Source: JAJXWB01 sp965246795 (GTDB lineage Bacteria; Pseudomonadota; Alphaproteobacteria; Rhizobiales; Beijerinckiaceae). From it: a stretch of 64,000 nucleotides of DNA. The position numbers were made by a program, and so were the translations under genes. How positions within the stretch are numbered: the first letter of the stretch is position 1; the number at the start of each line of letters is the position of its first letter. The stretch is taken from the NCBI GenBank assembly GCA_965246795.1, contig CBDFFN010000010.1, positions 310,001-374,000 of the forward strand, written 5' to 3'. Shown piece by piece: positions 17,863 through 26,620 of this stretch. The notes under the pieces were generated by a model, which worked only from the letters and a program-made list of their open reading frames with translations, was not told the DNA's origin and searched no databases.

Positions 17863-19008
17863 TCACGTCTCCGGCGGAAATGCCACGAGTCCGCTCTGCG
17901 GAACGGCGAGGCCGATCATCGTTCCCGGCGCATAGGTTGCGACTGCTTCCTGCCCTTGTACGCGCACCATTACACGCCCACCCTGCTCCAGCTGCGCGTG
18001 CAGATCGATGTGGGAGCCCTGGTAAACGAGGGTGACGACGCGCGCCGGCAGCGTCCCGGCCTCGCCGACGGGAAGGACGCTAAGATGATCTGGCCGCACG
18101 AAGACGTCGACCGCGTCTCCCGCCGCGCAGGTCCGTAGGGCTTTCGCCTCGACGTCGCGATGCAGATCCTGGATCATGACGGTGACGCCCTCACCCGTGC
18201 GCGACACAATACGGCCGGACAAGACGTTCACGTCACCGATGAAACTGGCCACGAAACGATCGTCCGGATGCCGATAGATCTGATCCGGCGTCCCTATCTG
18301 ACAGATGCGACCTGCCGACATGACGGCGATCCGATCCGATATGCTCAGCGCCTCGCTCTGGTCATGGGTGACAAAAACGGTCGTGACGCCAAGCCGGCGC
18401 TGTATCTCTTTCAACTCGACCTGCATTGCCCCGCGCAGGTTTTTGTCCAATGCCGAAAACGGCTCATCCAGGAGAAGCACCTTTGGTCGGATGATGAGGG
18501 CCCGCGCCAGCGCTACACGCTGCTGCTGGCCGCCCGAGAGCTGTTTGGGCGAACGGTCCGCGAAAGCAGAAAGCTTCACGAGCGTCAGCGCCTCGTTCAC
18601 ACGCTCGACGATTTCGCGCTTCGGGACGCCGCGCATGCGCAAGCCGTATCCCACATTCTTTGCAACGCTCATGTGCGGGAACAGAGCGTAATTCTGGAAA
18701 ACGATTCCGATTCCACGTTCGTGGGGTGGCATCGCCGTGACGACATCGCCGGCGATGAATATCTCGCCCGCGTCCGCTTCGAGAAAGCCCGCCATCAGGT
18801 TCAGCAGCGTTGTCTTGCCGCAGCCAGATGGCCCCAGCAGCGTGAGGAACTCGCCTTGCCTCACCTGCAGCCAAGTTTCCTCAAGCGCGGTTGTGGCGCC
18901 AAAGCGCTTCACTACACCATCGAGACGTACCGCTGTTTCGGCACGGGTGCCCGTCGTAACGCCGGGCGATCCTGCCGGCGAGGAAGGGTCAGCGACTCTG
19001 CTGAACAT
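17863..19008 (-). CDS. Pot-type ABC transporter ATP-binding protein
   Basis: A 381-residue ATPase of the spermidine/putrescine (PotA-like) class. Walker A GPSGCGKTT, Q-loop VFQNYALFPHM, signature LSGGQQQR, Walker B LLLDEPFSALDK and H-loop FVTHDQSEA are intact, and the C-terminal third is a TOBE domain (GDAVDVFVRPDHLSV). It starts 20 bases inside the upstream permease gene; AAGG six bases before the ATG supports that overlapping start. The operon is binding protein - permease - permease - ATPase. Family members import polyamines, opines and similar amino compounds. Confidence 0.93.
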   Translation of the reverse strand: MFSRVADPSSPAGSPGVTTGTRAETAVRLDGVVKRFGATTALEETWLQVRQGEFLTLLGPSGCGKTTLLNLMAGFLEADAGEIFIAGDVVTAMPPHERGIGIVFQNYALFPHMSVAKNVGYGLRMRGVPKREIVERVNEALTLVKLSAFADRSPKQLSGGQQQRVALARALIIRPKVLLLDEPFSALDKNLRGAMQVELKEIQRRLGVTTVFVTHDQSEALSISDRIAVMSAGRICQIGTPDQIYRHPDDRFVASFIGDVNVLSGRIVSRTGEGVTVMIQDLHRDVEAKALRTCAAGDAVDVFVRPDHLSVLPVGEAGTLPARVVTLVYQGSHIDLHAQLEQGGRVMVRVQGQEAVATYAPGTMIGLAVPQSGLVAFPPET

Positions 19009-19807
19009 TCAAAACCTTGCCGAGGCCAAGGAAACTATTGGCAATCGCCAGTAGCGCGGCCGTCAGTACGATATAAATCACCGAAACTGCAGCCAGGGTC
19101 GGGTCTGCAAATTCGCGAACGTAGCCGTACATTGCCACCGGCAGGGTCTGCGTCGCCTGTCCCGTCACGAAGAGCGACGCGGTGAACTCGTTGAAAGAAA
19201 GGATCGCTGCGAACAACCAGCCGCTCACCAAACCGGGTGCGAGGAGCGGCAGCGTGATGGTAAGGAGCACGCGACCTGGCGACGCGCCGAGGCTTGCCGC
19301 AGCAAGCTCAAGTCTTGCGTCGATGTTCTGCAGAGATATGTAAACGCTGCGGATGACGAAGGGCAGCACCACGATCACGTGGGTCATCACAACGACGGGA
19401 AAACCGCGCGAGGCTCCGATCCCGGTTGCCAGGATCAGAAGTCCCAGGCCGATGGTGAAATGCGGCACGATCAGCGGCGAAAGCAATATGCCTTCGAGCG
19501 TAGATCTGAAGCGGAAGGAATAGCGCTTCAAGGCGATCGCGAAACCGGTGCCGACCGCGAGTGCGATCATGGAAGCCCAAGCGGTGACGACGAGGCTGTT
19601 CCACAGGCCCGTCTGGAAGTCGCGGTATGTGACGGCTCGGATGAACCAGCGCGTTGAATATTTCGCTGGCGGGAAGCTCAGGATCGCACGATCGTTGAAG
19701 GCAGCGAGCATCACGACCAGAGCTGGCAGGACGATGAAGGCGAGTATCAGTCCGACCAGCAACTTGCCCGAGAGCGCGAGAATGCCATCGCGAAAGCCCC
19801 GGCGCAT
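18989..19807 (-). CDS. Pot-type ABC transporter permease (PotC-like)
   Basis: A 272-residue permease with about six membrane segments, starting at ATG 19807, which overlaps the preceding permease stop (TGATG). A longer frame to 20014 runs into the neighbour and is rejected. The EAA loop reads ASLGASPGRVLLTITLPLL (about residues 172-190), and the stretch SLVVTAWASMIALAVG belongs to the transmembrane domain core. It pairs with the other permease to form the membrane channel of the importer. Confidence 0.92.
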   Translation of the reverse strand: MRRGFRDGILALSGKLLVGLILAFIVLPALVVMLAAFNDRAILSFPPAKYSTRWFIRAVTYRDFQTGLWNSLVVTAWASMIALAVGTGFAIALKRYSFRFRSTLEGILLSPLIVPHFTIGLGLLILATGIGASRGFPVVVMTHVIVVLPFVIRSVYISLQNIDARLELAAASLGASPGRVLLTITLPLLAPGLVSGWLFAAILSFNEFTASLFVTGQATQTLPVAMYGYVREFADPTLAAVSVIYIVLTAALLAIANSFLGLGKVLNVQQSR

Positions 19808-20670
19808 CAGTGGCCGCTGAGAGCTTCGAATGGCCGCGCGACGCGACGCACGAGCCACATCGTACCGAGAGCCAGCACGAGCCCCGCGACACTCAAAGAA
19901 GCCGCGACCGGGAAATTGAACGACGACAATCCCAACTGATAGACTAGCGTGGAAACCACCCCAACTTTGCCGCCACCGATGACTTGTGGTGTGGCGAAGG
20001 CGCTGAACGTCCATGCAAACGCAGTGGTAAAGCCTGCCACGACGCCCGGCATCGAGAGGGGCAAGGTGACAGTGAGGAATGTTCGTACCGGCCCGGCCCC
20101 GAGACTCTGGGCAGCGCGCTCGAAGTCGCTATCTATGTGAGCTAGCGCCGCAGCCAGCATTATGACCATCACCGGCACGGTCACGTGAACGAGAGCGACA
20201 ATCACGCCGAACTCGGTAAACATGAGCTGGATGGGCCGCTCGATGAGCCCGATCTGACGAAGCACCGTGTTGACGAAGCCGGAATTGCCGAGAACGACTG
20301 TCCAGGCATAAGTCCGGACCACTTCTCCAAGGAACATGGGCGTGACGGCAGTGACGAGAATGAGCGACTTCAGGACGGCCGAGCGGCTACGCACGAGCGC
20401 ATAGGCCACGGGATAACCGACCAGGAGCGCGATCAAAGCGGTTTCGAAACACATCAGAACCGTGTCGCGCAATGCGCGGAGCACGATAGGGCGACCGAGA
20501 TCGGCGAAATTCTCGAGCGTGAAACCACCCACGTCGAGTGAGCCGGGCACGTAAGCATGCACACTGTAGCGCAGGATCGCGATCATGCCCGCGACAAGCG
20601 CCGCAGCAACGAGGACAGCCGGGGTCAGAAAGAGCGACAGGAAAGGTCGCTGGCTGATGGCCGAGCTCAC
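19807..20670 (-). CDS. Pot-type ABC transporter permease (PotB-like)
   Basis: A 287-residue inner-membrane permease. N-terminal membrane segment FLTPAVLVAAALVAGMIAIL, then the periplasmic GGFTLENFADLGRP typical of PotB homologues, and the EAA loop AQSLGAGPVRTFLTVTLPL. It follows the binding-protein gene after 140 bp that contain a hairpin and is coupled to the second permease by a one-base overlap. Confidence 0.92.
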   Translation of the reverse strand: MSSAISQRPFLSLFLTPAVLVAAALVAGMIAILRYSVHAYVPGSLDVGGFTLENFADLGRPIVLRALRDTVLMCFETALIALLVGYPVAYALVRSRSAVLKSLILVTAVTPMFLGEVVRTYAWTVVLGNSGFVNTVLRQIGLIERPIQLMFTEFGVIVALVHVTVPVMVIMLAAALAHIDSDFERAAQSLGAGPVRTFLTVTLPLSMPGVVAGFTTAFAWTFSAFATPQVIGGGKVGVVSTLVYQLGLSSFNFPVAASLSVAGLVLALGTMWLVRRVARPFEALSGH

Positions 20671-20752
20671 GACGCGGTCACGACAGCGACAGCATTCGCG
20701 CCGAGCGAACCTCCGGGCAGACTGGCCGAACCAAATACGCCTGGAGAACTAT

Positions 20753-20791
20753 CGCACGACGAACGGTCCATTGCCGCTCTTCGTTCGTGCG
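20753..20791 (-). promoter_or_regulatory. imperfect hairpin between binding-protein and permease genes
   Basis: CGCACGA (20753-20759) plus ACG (20763-20765) can pair with CGTTCGTGCG (20782-20791), leaving a 3-base bulge and a 16-base loop. Hairpins at this position in ABC operons often stabilise the binding-protein message and lower permease expression. There is no T-run, so it is not a simple terminator. Confidence 0.35.
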
Positions 20792-20810
20792 AAGGTCCCT
20801 GCGACGCATA

Positions 20811-21845
20811 TCAACGCGCCATAATGTTCTCTGTGAACCACTTGCGCCAAATCGCAGTCTTCTCGGCCCTGAGCTTCGGGTCGATATTGATGGCCTGCGT
20901 TTTCCATTGCTCGGGTGTCGTAAACACTCCCGGCAGATTAGCAGTCGCCGGATCGACTTTGGCATTGGTGACGGTCGGGCTGCCCTTCTTGAGCTGAGCG
21001 ATCTTCGCCTGGACCTCGGGATCGAGTGCGATATTGATGAACTTGTAGGCCAATTCCGCCTGCTTCGAACCCTTGTTGATGGCGACCGTGTCGATGCCCA
21101 AAACTGCACCTTCCTTCGGGATGACAACGGTGATCGGAACGTCCTGACCCTTCATGTAATAGGCGTTCATGGACAGCACGACCTGGACAGGCGTTTCGCC
21201 AGTGGCGATCAGCTGCTGGCTGTTCGCGTCGTTCGTGTAGAACGCGCGGAAGTTTGGTTTTAAAGTTTCAAGCTTCGCCTGACCCTTCTCCCAGGTGCTC
21301 GCGTCACCGCCGGAGAGCATCGCCGACACGGCGATGATGTGACTTGGATCGAAGTCCGGCGCGGCGATCATGTTTTTCAGCTTGGGATCCCAAAGATCCG
21401 CCCAGGAGTTGAATTTGATGTCTTTCGGTACGAGGTCCGCTCGATAGCCGATCGTGTACACGTAAGCCCACGTGCCAATATGCGCAGGACTGACCTTCGC
21501 TGCCTCAACGAGGTTACTTGCATTCGGTATCTTGGAGAGATCAAGAGTCTCGAAAAGCCCGTCATTGACATATAACCAGCCGACATGAGCCGTCGTGAAC
21601 GTGATGTCGCTTTCCGGAGTGCCCTTTGCCAGCTTCGCTTTGTTGAGTCGATCGATCGTACCGCCGGTTATGTATTCGACCTCGGCGCCGGTCTGGGCCT
21701 TGAATTTCGAGGCGATCGCCTCGTCGATCAGATCGCGGAAGCTGCCGCCCCACGTGCTGACCACGAGCCTCTCAGCCGCGAATGTCGGCATAGCTGAACA
21801 GGCCAAAATGGAAGCCGCGAAAAGCGGAACAAGGAAGTGCTTCAC
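20811..21845 (-). CDS. Pot-type ABC transporter periplasmic binding protein
   Basis: A 344-residue extracellular solute-binding protein (PotD/PotF class). It has a clear Sec signal peptide (FLVPLFAASILACSAMPTFA, cut near AFA-AE), then LVVSTWGGSFRDLIDEAI, AEVEYITGGTIDRLNKAK and the ligand-domain signature WADLWDPKLKNMIA. First gene of the importer operon. Polyamine, opine or short-peptide ligands are known in the family; the neighbouring M20 deacylase suggests an acylated amino acid. Confidence 0.92.
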   Translation of the reverse strand: MKHFLVPLFAASILACSAMPTFAAERLVVSTWGGSFRDLIDEAIASKFKAQTGAEVEYITGGTIDRLNKAKLAKGTPESDITFTTAHVGWLYVNDGLFETLDLSKIPNASNLVEAAKVSPAHIGTWAYVYTIGYRADLVPKDIKFNSWADLWDPKLKNMIAAPDFDPSHIIAVSAMLSGGDASTWEKGQAKLETLKPNFRAFYTNDANSQQLIATGETPVQVVLSMNAYYMKGQDVPITVVIPKEGAVLGIDTVAINKGSKQAELAYKFINIALDPEVQAKIAQLKKGSPTVTNAKVDPATANLPGVFTTPEQWKTQAINIDPKLRAEKTAIWRKWFTENIMAR

Positions 21846-22881
21846 GTCTTCAAATCCTCTCGGAAAACCAACGATCCGTGCAATTACGCAAAGGCTAGAT
21901 GCATGCCGAACACCATAAAGTATGATTTGCGTAAGCCATTGGATCGGAAAATCTGAGATAGAAGTGTTAGCTTACGGTGAACCGTTCTTGCTTGCAAAAG
22001 TCTCGCCAGCATGCGTCAGCAGACCGCCGGTGCGACGTCGCTCGGTCGACCTCGTCTGCGATACCGGCTGCAATTTAGAACTTTGCTCACTTACCAACAA
22101 CCGTCGCAGTCGCCGAAAAGCTGAGCCTATTTCAATACTCTGGTGCAGTCGCTGGGATGGCAGCGGCGCGCCAGCCGAAACCGATTATGTCGTTCCCGAG
22201 CGGTCTGCCGTTCGCGACTTGCTCCGGTTGCTCCAAAGCAATTCGCCGTCTGGGGCGCGAAAGGCCGAGCCGCGGTAGTGAGCTCTCTTGATTTGCGGCT
22301 CTCTCGTTGCGCCGGCATGTGATCCCAACCTACGTAAAATAACCAAGCAGCCGTCTCGAAAGTCCCTCGCAATTGGTCTCGGATCAGCCAATCGGCGAGG
22401 AGAGCCGGCCCATCGTGCCGATGGTTGCGGCGCGGAGATCGTCGAGGCGAAAGCCGCAGGAGGCGATGGGCCAAGCCGGCAAGGCTCTCGCACGATGAAT
22501 TTTTATTTCAGGAAAACCAACACCTGCTTGGACAGGACCTTAGTCCGTGCCGTCGGAGTGCTCCGAGCTCGGCGGTGTCCTCCAGACGGACGGAATTGAA
22601 CATTGAGCACGTCATCCCAAACGCGAAAGTCGAGACGGCGAACAACAGTGAATTCTCCGTCCCGCATCGATGGACAGCTCTGTCTGCGGGTCTCCGACTT
22701 CATCGAGCAAGGGTGCCTAGCGGACGAGCTATCTGAGCTTTCTCGTTAGGGGCAGCTTCGGCGATCTTGCAATAATTAAAACTAACCTTCGATCGAATAC
22801 GTAAGCCTGACGACTGTTGCTAGTTTGTAGCCAGGCTCTGTCTCACAAAGGTCAAAAGGGGTATCAGCGCATTGTTTTAAT
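21846..22881. other. 1-kb gap at the left border of the tRNA-Ala island
   Basis: No convincing gene lies between the Pot binding protein and the 47-bp att copy. Overlapping minus-strand frames at 22127-22493 show no recognisable motif or ribosome-binding site. Arms GGCCCATCG (22407-22415) and CGATGGGCC (22464-22472) are complementary but 48 bases apart. The promoter of the Pot operon should lie near 21850-21950. Confidence 0.45.
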
Positions 22882-22928
<47 letters not shown>

Positions 22929-23076
22929 CAAGGGTTGTGCGTTTTCACATGTTTACCCCGATTTTCACTGACTTTCTAAGCGCTGATATATAAGCTGTTA
23001 GAGCGGCTTTCAGATGCACGGGTCGTTTCCCGAAAATCCCCGTGCTTACCGACCGCTGCTTACCCGGTGCTTACCC

Positions 23077-24360
23077 ATGCCGAAATTGACCAAACGTTCT
23101 ATCGACGCGGTGACCGAACCTGCGAGCGGAGACCTGTTTGTCTGGGATGACGAACTGCGGGGCTTCGGCCTGCGCACCAAGCCGAGCGGCACGAAGTCTT
23201 TCGTCGTGCAGTACCGGAACAAGAACGGGCGCAGCCGCCGCGTGACCGTTGGCCGATACGGTGTTCTGACTCCCGACCAGGCGCGCTTGCAAGCCAAGCG
23301 CCTACTCGCCGACGTGCTGCACGGGAATGACCCTGCATCTGTACGTGCCGCCGATCGTGCCGCGATGACCGTAGCTGAACTTTGCCGCGAATATCTTGAC
23401 CGATCTGAGCGCGGGCTCATCATGACGCGTCGGAAGCAGGCCAAAAAGGCCTCGACCCTCTACACCGACCGAGGCCGGATCGAGCGGCATGTCGTGCCGT
23501 TGATCGGCTCGCGTTCGATCCGTGACGTGACGGCCGCCGATCTGCGCGGCTTCCTGCGTGACGTGATCGCCGGCAAGACGGCCGCCGACGTGAAAACAGG
23601 ACCGCGAGGCCGCGCCATCGTGAAGGGCGGCAAAGGCACCGGCGCAAGAACGATGGCGTTCCTCAGCTCCGTGTTCACCTATGCCGTAGGCGAGGGCTAC
23701 ATCTCCGCTAACCCGTCGCGGGGCATTGTCCTGCCAACATACACGAGCCGGAAGACGCGTCTTGACGGGGCTGGCTACGGGAAGCTGGCGAAGGCGCTCG
23801 ACGCCGCCGACGCGGCCGGCGCTGCATGGCAGAACACGCTTGCGATCCGCGCCATTGCCTTAACCGGCTGTCGGCGCAGCGAGATAACAGGCTTGCGCAA
23901 GTCGGAAGTGGACCTTGCCGCGCAGACCCTTCGACTGACCGACACAAAGACCGGCGCGAGCATTCGGCCGATAGGCCTCGCCGCTGCCAACGTATTGCGG
24001 GATGCGATGCAGCGTGCCGGCGACAGTCCTTTTGTGTTTCCGAGTCGCGGTAGTGCCGACGTTCCGGTCAGCGGTCTACCGAAGGCCTGGAGCCGGATTG
24101 TGAAGCCGACGCTACCGGACCTGACCGCGCACGCGCTCCGACATTCGTTCGCATCGATGTCTGATGACCTCGGCTACAGCGAAGCCACGATCGGCACGAT
24201 GCTTGGGCATTCCGGGCGAGGCACAACCCGCAAATACATTCATAAACTCGATCCCGCGCTTGTGGCTGCCGCGGATCGTGTTGCTTTGTCGATATGGGCA
24301 GCCATGAACAACACAGGCGATCTGCAGAATGTTGTGACACTACAGTCAAGGGCCTCGTGA
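23077..24360 (+). CDS. tyrosine recombinase/integrase of the tRNA-Ala island
   Basis: A 427-residue phage-type integrase. ATG 23077 gives the classic N-terminus MPKLTKRSIDAV of the DUF4102/Arm-DNA-binding domain (about 1-90: FVWDDELRGFGLRTKPSG, RRVTVGRYGVLTPDQAR). The core-binding domain follows, then the catalytic domain: first arginine in ALTGCRRSEITGLR (about 264), HxxR in HALRHSF (about 351), second histidine in LGHSGRGTT and the nucleophilic tyrosine in RKYIHK (about 387). All five key residues are present. It should insert and excise the 19-kb segment at tRNA-Ala. It lies at the end opposite the intact tRNA. Confidence 0.95.
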   Translation: MPKLTKRSIDAVTEPASGDLFVWDDELRGFGLRTKPSGTKSFVVQYRNKNGRSRRVTVGRYGVLTPDQARLQAKRLLADVLHGNDPASVRAADRAAMTVAELCREYLDRSERGLIMTRRKQAKKASTLYTDRGRIERHVVPLIGSRSIRDVTAADLRGFLRDVIAGKTAADVKTGPRGRAIVKGGKGTGARTMAFLSSVFTYAVGEGYISANPSRGIVLPTYTSRKTRLDGAGYGKLAKALDAADAAGAAWQNTLAIRAIALTGCRRSEITGLRKSEVDLAAQTLRLTDTKTGASIRPIGLAAANVLRDAMQRAGDSPFVFPSRGSADVPVSGLPKAWSRIVKPTLPDLTAHALRHSFASMSDDLGYSEATIGTMLGHSGRGTTRKYIHKLDPALVAAADRVALSIWAAMNNTGDLQNVVTLQSRAS

Positions 24361-24579
24361 ACTTAGTGCTGCTGCAAAGCCTCGGGCGCCATAGGTGCGA
24401 GGACGGCAGTAAGTACTTTACAAAAGCAGATCGACTATCGCGTCTCTACCGACATCGTTGGCTGCTATAGTTGTTGGAGGCTCATTCAAAAATAATTTTT
24501 CCCGACGATATGTCCAGTTGACCTCGACTTACCGACATTTTCCTATCTACTTGCGAGTGAAACACGCAAGGAGGCGTTG

Positions 24580-25065
24580 ATGGGATTCTCTCACAGAGCT
24601 TTGAAAGGAACTCTTCCTAAAGAGGCTTATGGTTTGGTTCTTTTTGCTGATCCGAAAACACGTCATCTCGTCGATAGCCCTGACCGATTTGGGTTGCCAG
24701 TGCATGAATCGCTTCTGTCCTTAGCTGATGAGCTACCAGCGATAACGGTACTCGCCCAAGAAACCCTTCGATCCTTTTCGCGTCTGCTGGGGCGCGAGAG
24801 AATCGTCGCCCTGCTGGATGGCGATCGGCAGCCGCCGCGTGGCAAACAGGCCAACCCGTCAGAAAACAAGCGTCGTCTCGACGCCTACGATGCCGAAATT
24901 GCCGCGAGCGTCCCAAAGCATTTGGCAGCGATGTCTGCGGCGAAAAAGATTGCTCCTCCTGGCTATCGGGAATCGGTTGCCCGAAGCATTCGCATTCTCG
25001 TCGCGAAGCGGAAAAAAACCGAAGAAAGAACGTCACTACTTTGCGCCGTGAAAACGGATTTATAG
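24580..25065 (+). CDS. hypothetical island protein
   Basis: 161 residues, function not recognised. The start at 24580 is well supported by a complete AAGGAGG five bases upstream. It is soluble, basic toward the C-terminus, and starts GFSHRALKGTLPKEAYGLVLF; no membrane segment, signal peptide or catalytic motif is visible. It lies between the integrase and the AlpA-like regulator, where satellite-type islands often carry small accessory regulators. Confidence 0.6.
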   Translation: MGFSHRALKGTLPKEAYGLVLFADPKTRHLVDSPDRFGLPVHESLLSLADELPAITVLAQETLRSFSRLLGRERIVALLDGDRQPPRGKQANPSENKRRLDAYDAEIAASVPKHLAAMSAAKKIAPPGYRESVARSIRILVAKRKKTEERTSLLCAVKTDL

Positions 25066-25156
25066 AGGCGCCTCTATAAAATCGTGGCACGGTGAGCAAT
25101 CATGCGTAAATTAAGTGTCGCTCCGGTCGCTTGTAGGCCGCCTAGGAACGACGCGC

Positions 25157-25456
25157 ATGACTGCCAGCAAATATCTTCGTCGTAAGGAAGCTGCCGACTT
25201 CCTGAAACTCAAATACGGTCTCGGAACGGCACGGACGCTTGCGAAACTCGCGACGGTCGGTGGCGGTCCCGCAATGACCTATTTCGGCAGAATACCATTA
25301 TATTCGGAAGAGACGCTCGACGCTTGGGCCGTCGGTAGGCTCGACAAGCCAGTCTACAACACGTCCGAGAAGCGCGCCGAACTGCAATCTCGCCATGGCG
25401 AGACTTCCATAGCTGACGCCCAAGGCAGAGTTACTCGCTTAAGACGAAGCGAGTGA
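25157..25456 (+). CDS. AlpA/excisionase-like helix-turn-helix protein
   Basis: A 99-residue DNA-binding protein. From ATG 25157 (AGGAA eight bases upstream) it begins TASKYLRRKEAADFLKLKYG, the winged-helix pattern of AlpA/MerR-type excisionase regulators, continuing ARTLAKLATVGGGPAMTYFGRIPLYSEETLDAWA (written here in part). Such proteins activate integrase or replication genes in P4-like islands. It stops at the point where the next, frameshifted gene begins (GTGA overlap). Confidence 0.8.
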   Translation: MTASKYLRRKEAADFLKLKYGLGTARTLAKLATVGGGPAMTYFGRIPLYSEETLDAWAVGRLDKPVYNTSEKRAELQSRHGETSIADAQGRVTRLRRSE

Positions 25457-25751
25457 CGACGATGGCAGCCAACGATGCCGATCAAAACGCGCCGCAGATG
25501 CCAATCGAGCGCGATGCGCGCTTTCAGGCTGTGAATGGACACGATGACGCGACCCGTCACGCTGTTGTCGAGGGGTCGCCGGCGGCCGCATCTGGCGCAT
25601 CGACATCACGACGACGGATGCGAAGGGCTTCGTGACAAGCACGACCGTCGCCCAGTGCGCGGAGCAGCGGGACATTCTGACCGACGCTCTCGTTCTTGGT
25701 CGACAACGCCTGCACTTCTGGCGCGGTGGCCTTACGCAGGGAACGCCATGA
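25453..25751 (+). pseudogene. small conserved island gene with a one-base frameshift
   Basis: The first part reads MPIERDARFQAVNGHDDATRHAVVEG, then enters noise and stops. Adding one G to the G4 run at 25572-25575 restores AGGRIWRIDITTTDAKGFV and a clean C-terminus RLHFWRGGLTQGTP, ending with TGA overlapping the next start (ATGA at 25748). So an ancestral gene of about 98 codons fitted exactly between its neighbours with 4-base overlaps at both ends. Either a real deletion or a homopolymer sequencing error explains it. Function unknown. Confidence 0.8.
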
Positions 25752-26620
25752 TCGACGATCTCCGCGCCTTGGCGCGCGCTCTGGACGGCAAGGTGATCGG
25801 CCGCGTGGTGCGCGCGCCGGCGCCCGGCTGCTCGCGCAACAGCGTAGCGTTGGCAGTCGGCCTCTCCGACCGGGCACCAGACGGCTGGTGGGCGATAGAC
25901 CATAGCGGGCGTATGACGCCCCGCGAGGCTGCCGATTACGTGCGCAAGCGTCTTGGCATGCCGCTGCTCGAACGTAAGACGAAAGGGCTGAACGACGTTT
26001 CAGCGCCTTACAGCCAAACATCTGCTGACAATGATGTAGATCGAATTGCCGCTGCGCTTCGTTTCTGGGAGCACGGCAAAGATCCCCGTGGTACCCTCGT
26101 ATATCGATATCTCGCCAGCCGCGGCCTTCCCCTGCCCGATCGCCTCGTCGACGGTGATGTCATTCGCTGGCACGCGGGCGCTTGCGCGATGCTTGCGCTG
26201 TTTCGCAACTTGCATACCGGCCAGCCCCAAGCGATCTCGCGAACGTTCCTGACCGCGGACGGCATCAAGGTCGAGCGCAAGTTCCTGGGCCCCGTCGCCG
26301 ACGCCGCGATGATGCTGACGGCCTTTGACGACATCACGGCCGGCCTGACGATCGCGGAAGGCTTCGAGACCGCGCTGGCAACCGAAATGCTCGGCTTCAA
26401 GCCAACTTGGGCGCTTGGAAGCGCCGGCGCGATCTCGCGCTTTCCGGTACTCGGCGGCATCGAGACACTGACGATCTCGCGCGAGACAGACGACGGCGGC
26501 GTGAACTTCAAAGCTGCCGAAACGTGCGCGGAGCGCTGGCACGGCGCCGGCCGCGAAGTGTTCTTTATCACGCCGCGCATTAGGGGCGATACGGCGGACC
26601 TTGTGCGAGGTGCAGCATGA
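25748..26620 (+). CDS. Toprim-domain protein (phage-type primase-like)
   Basis: A 290-residue protein of the Toprim_3 primase/helicase-associated class found in phages and islands. The N-terminal part (PDGWWAIDHSGRMTPREAADYV and HGKDPRGTLVYRYLASRGL) matches the DUF7146-like region. The Toprim fold follows: catalytic glutamate in LTIAEGFETALATE, then TLTISRETDDGG where the usual acidic pair DxD appears as ExD. ATG 25748 has AGGGA five bases upstream and overlaps the preceding stop. It overlaps the ATPase gene by ATGA and would prime replication of the excised element. Confidence 0.82.
   Translation: MIDDLRALARALDGKVIGRVVRAPAPGCSRNSVALAVGLSDRAPDGWWAIDHSGRMTPREAADYVRKRLGMPLLERKTKGLNDVSAPYSQTSADNDVDRIAAALRFWEHGKDPRGTLVYRYLASRGLPLPDRLVDGDVIRWHAGACAMLALFRNLHTGQPQAISRTFLTADGIKVERKFLGPVADAAMMLTAFDDITAGLTIAEGFETALATEMLGFKPTWALGSAGAISRFPVLGGIETLTISRETDDGGVNFKAAETCAERWHGAGREVFFITPRIRGDTADLVRGAA

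Noticed and set aside
19807..20014. Longer start for the second Pot permease
   Set aside because: The extra 69 residues overlap the first permease gene in another frame and do not resemble a permease N-terminus.
22127..22493. Overlapping minus-strand frames left of the att site
   Set aside because: Two frames compete over the same DNA, with no recognisable motif or start signal.
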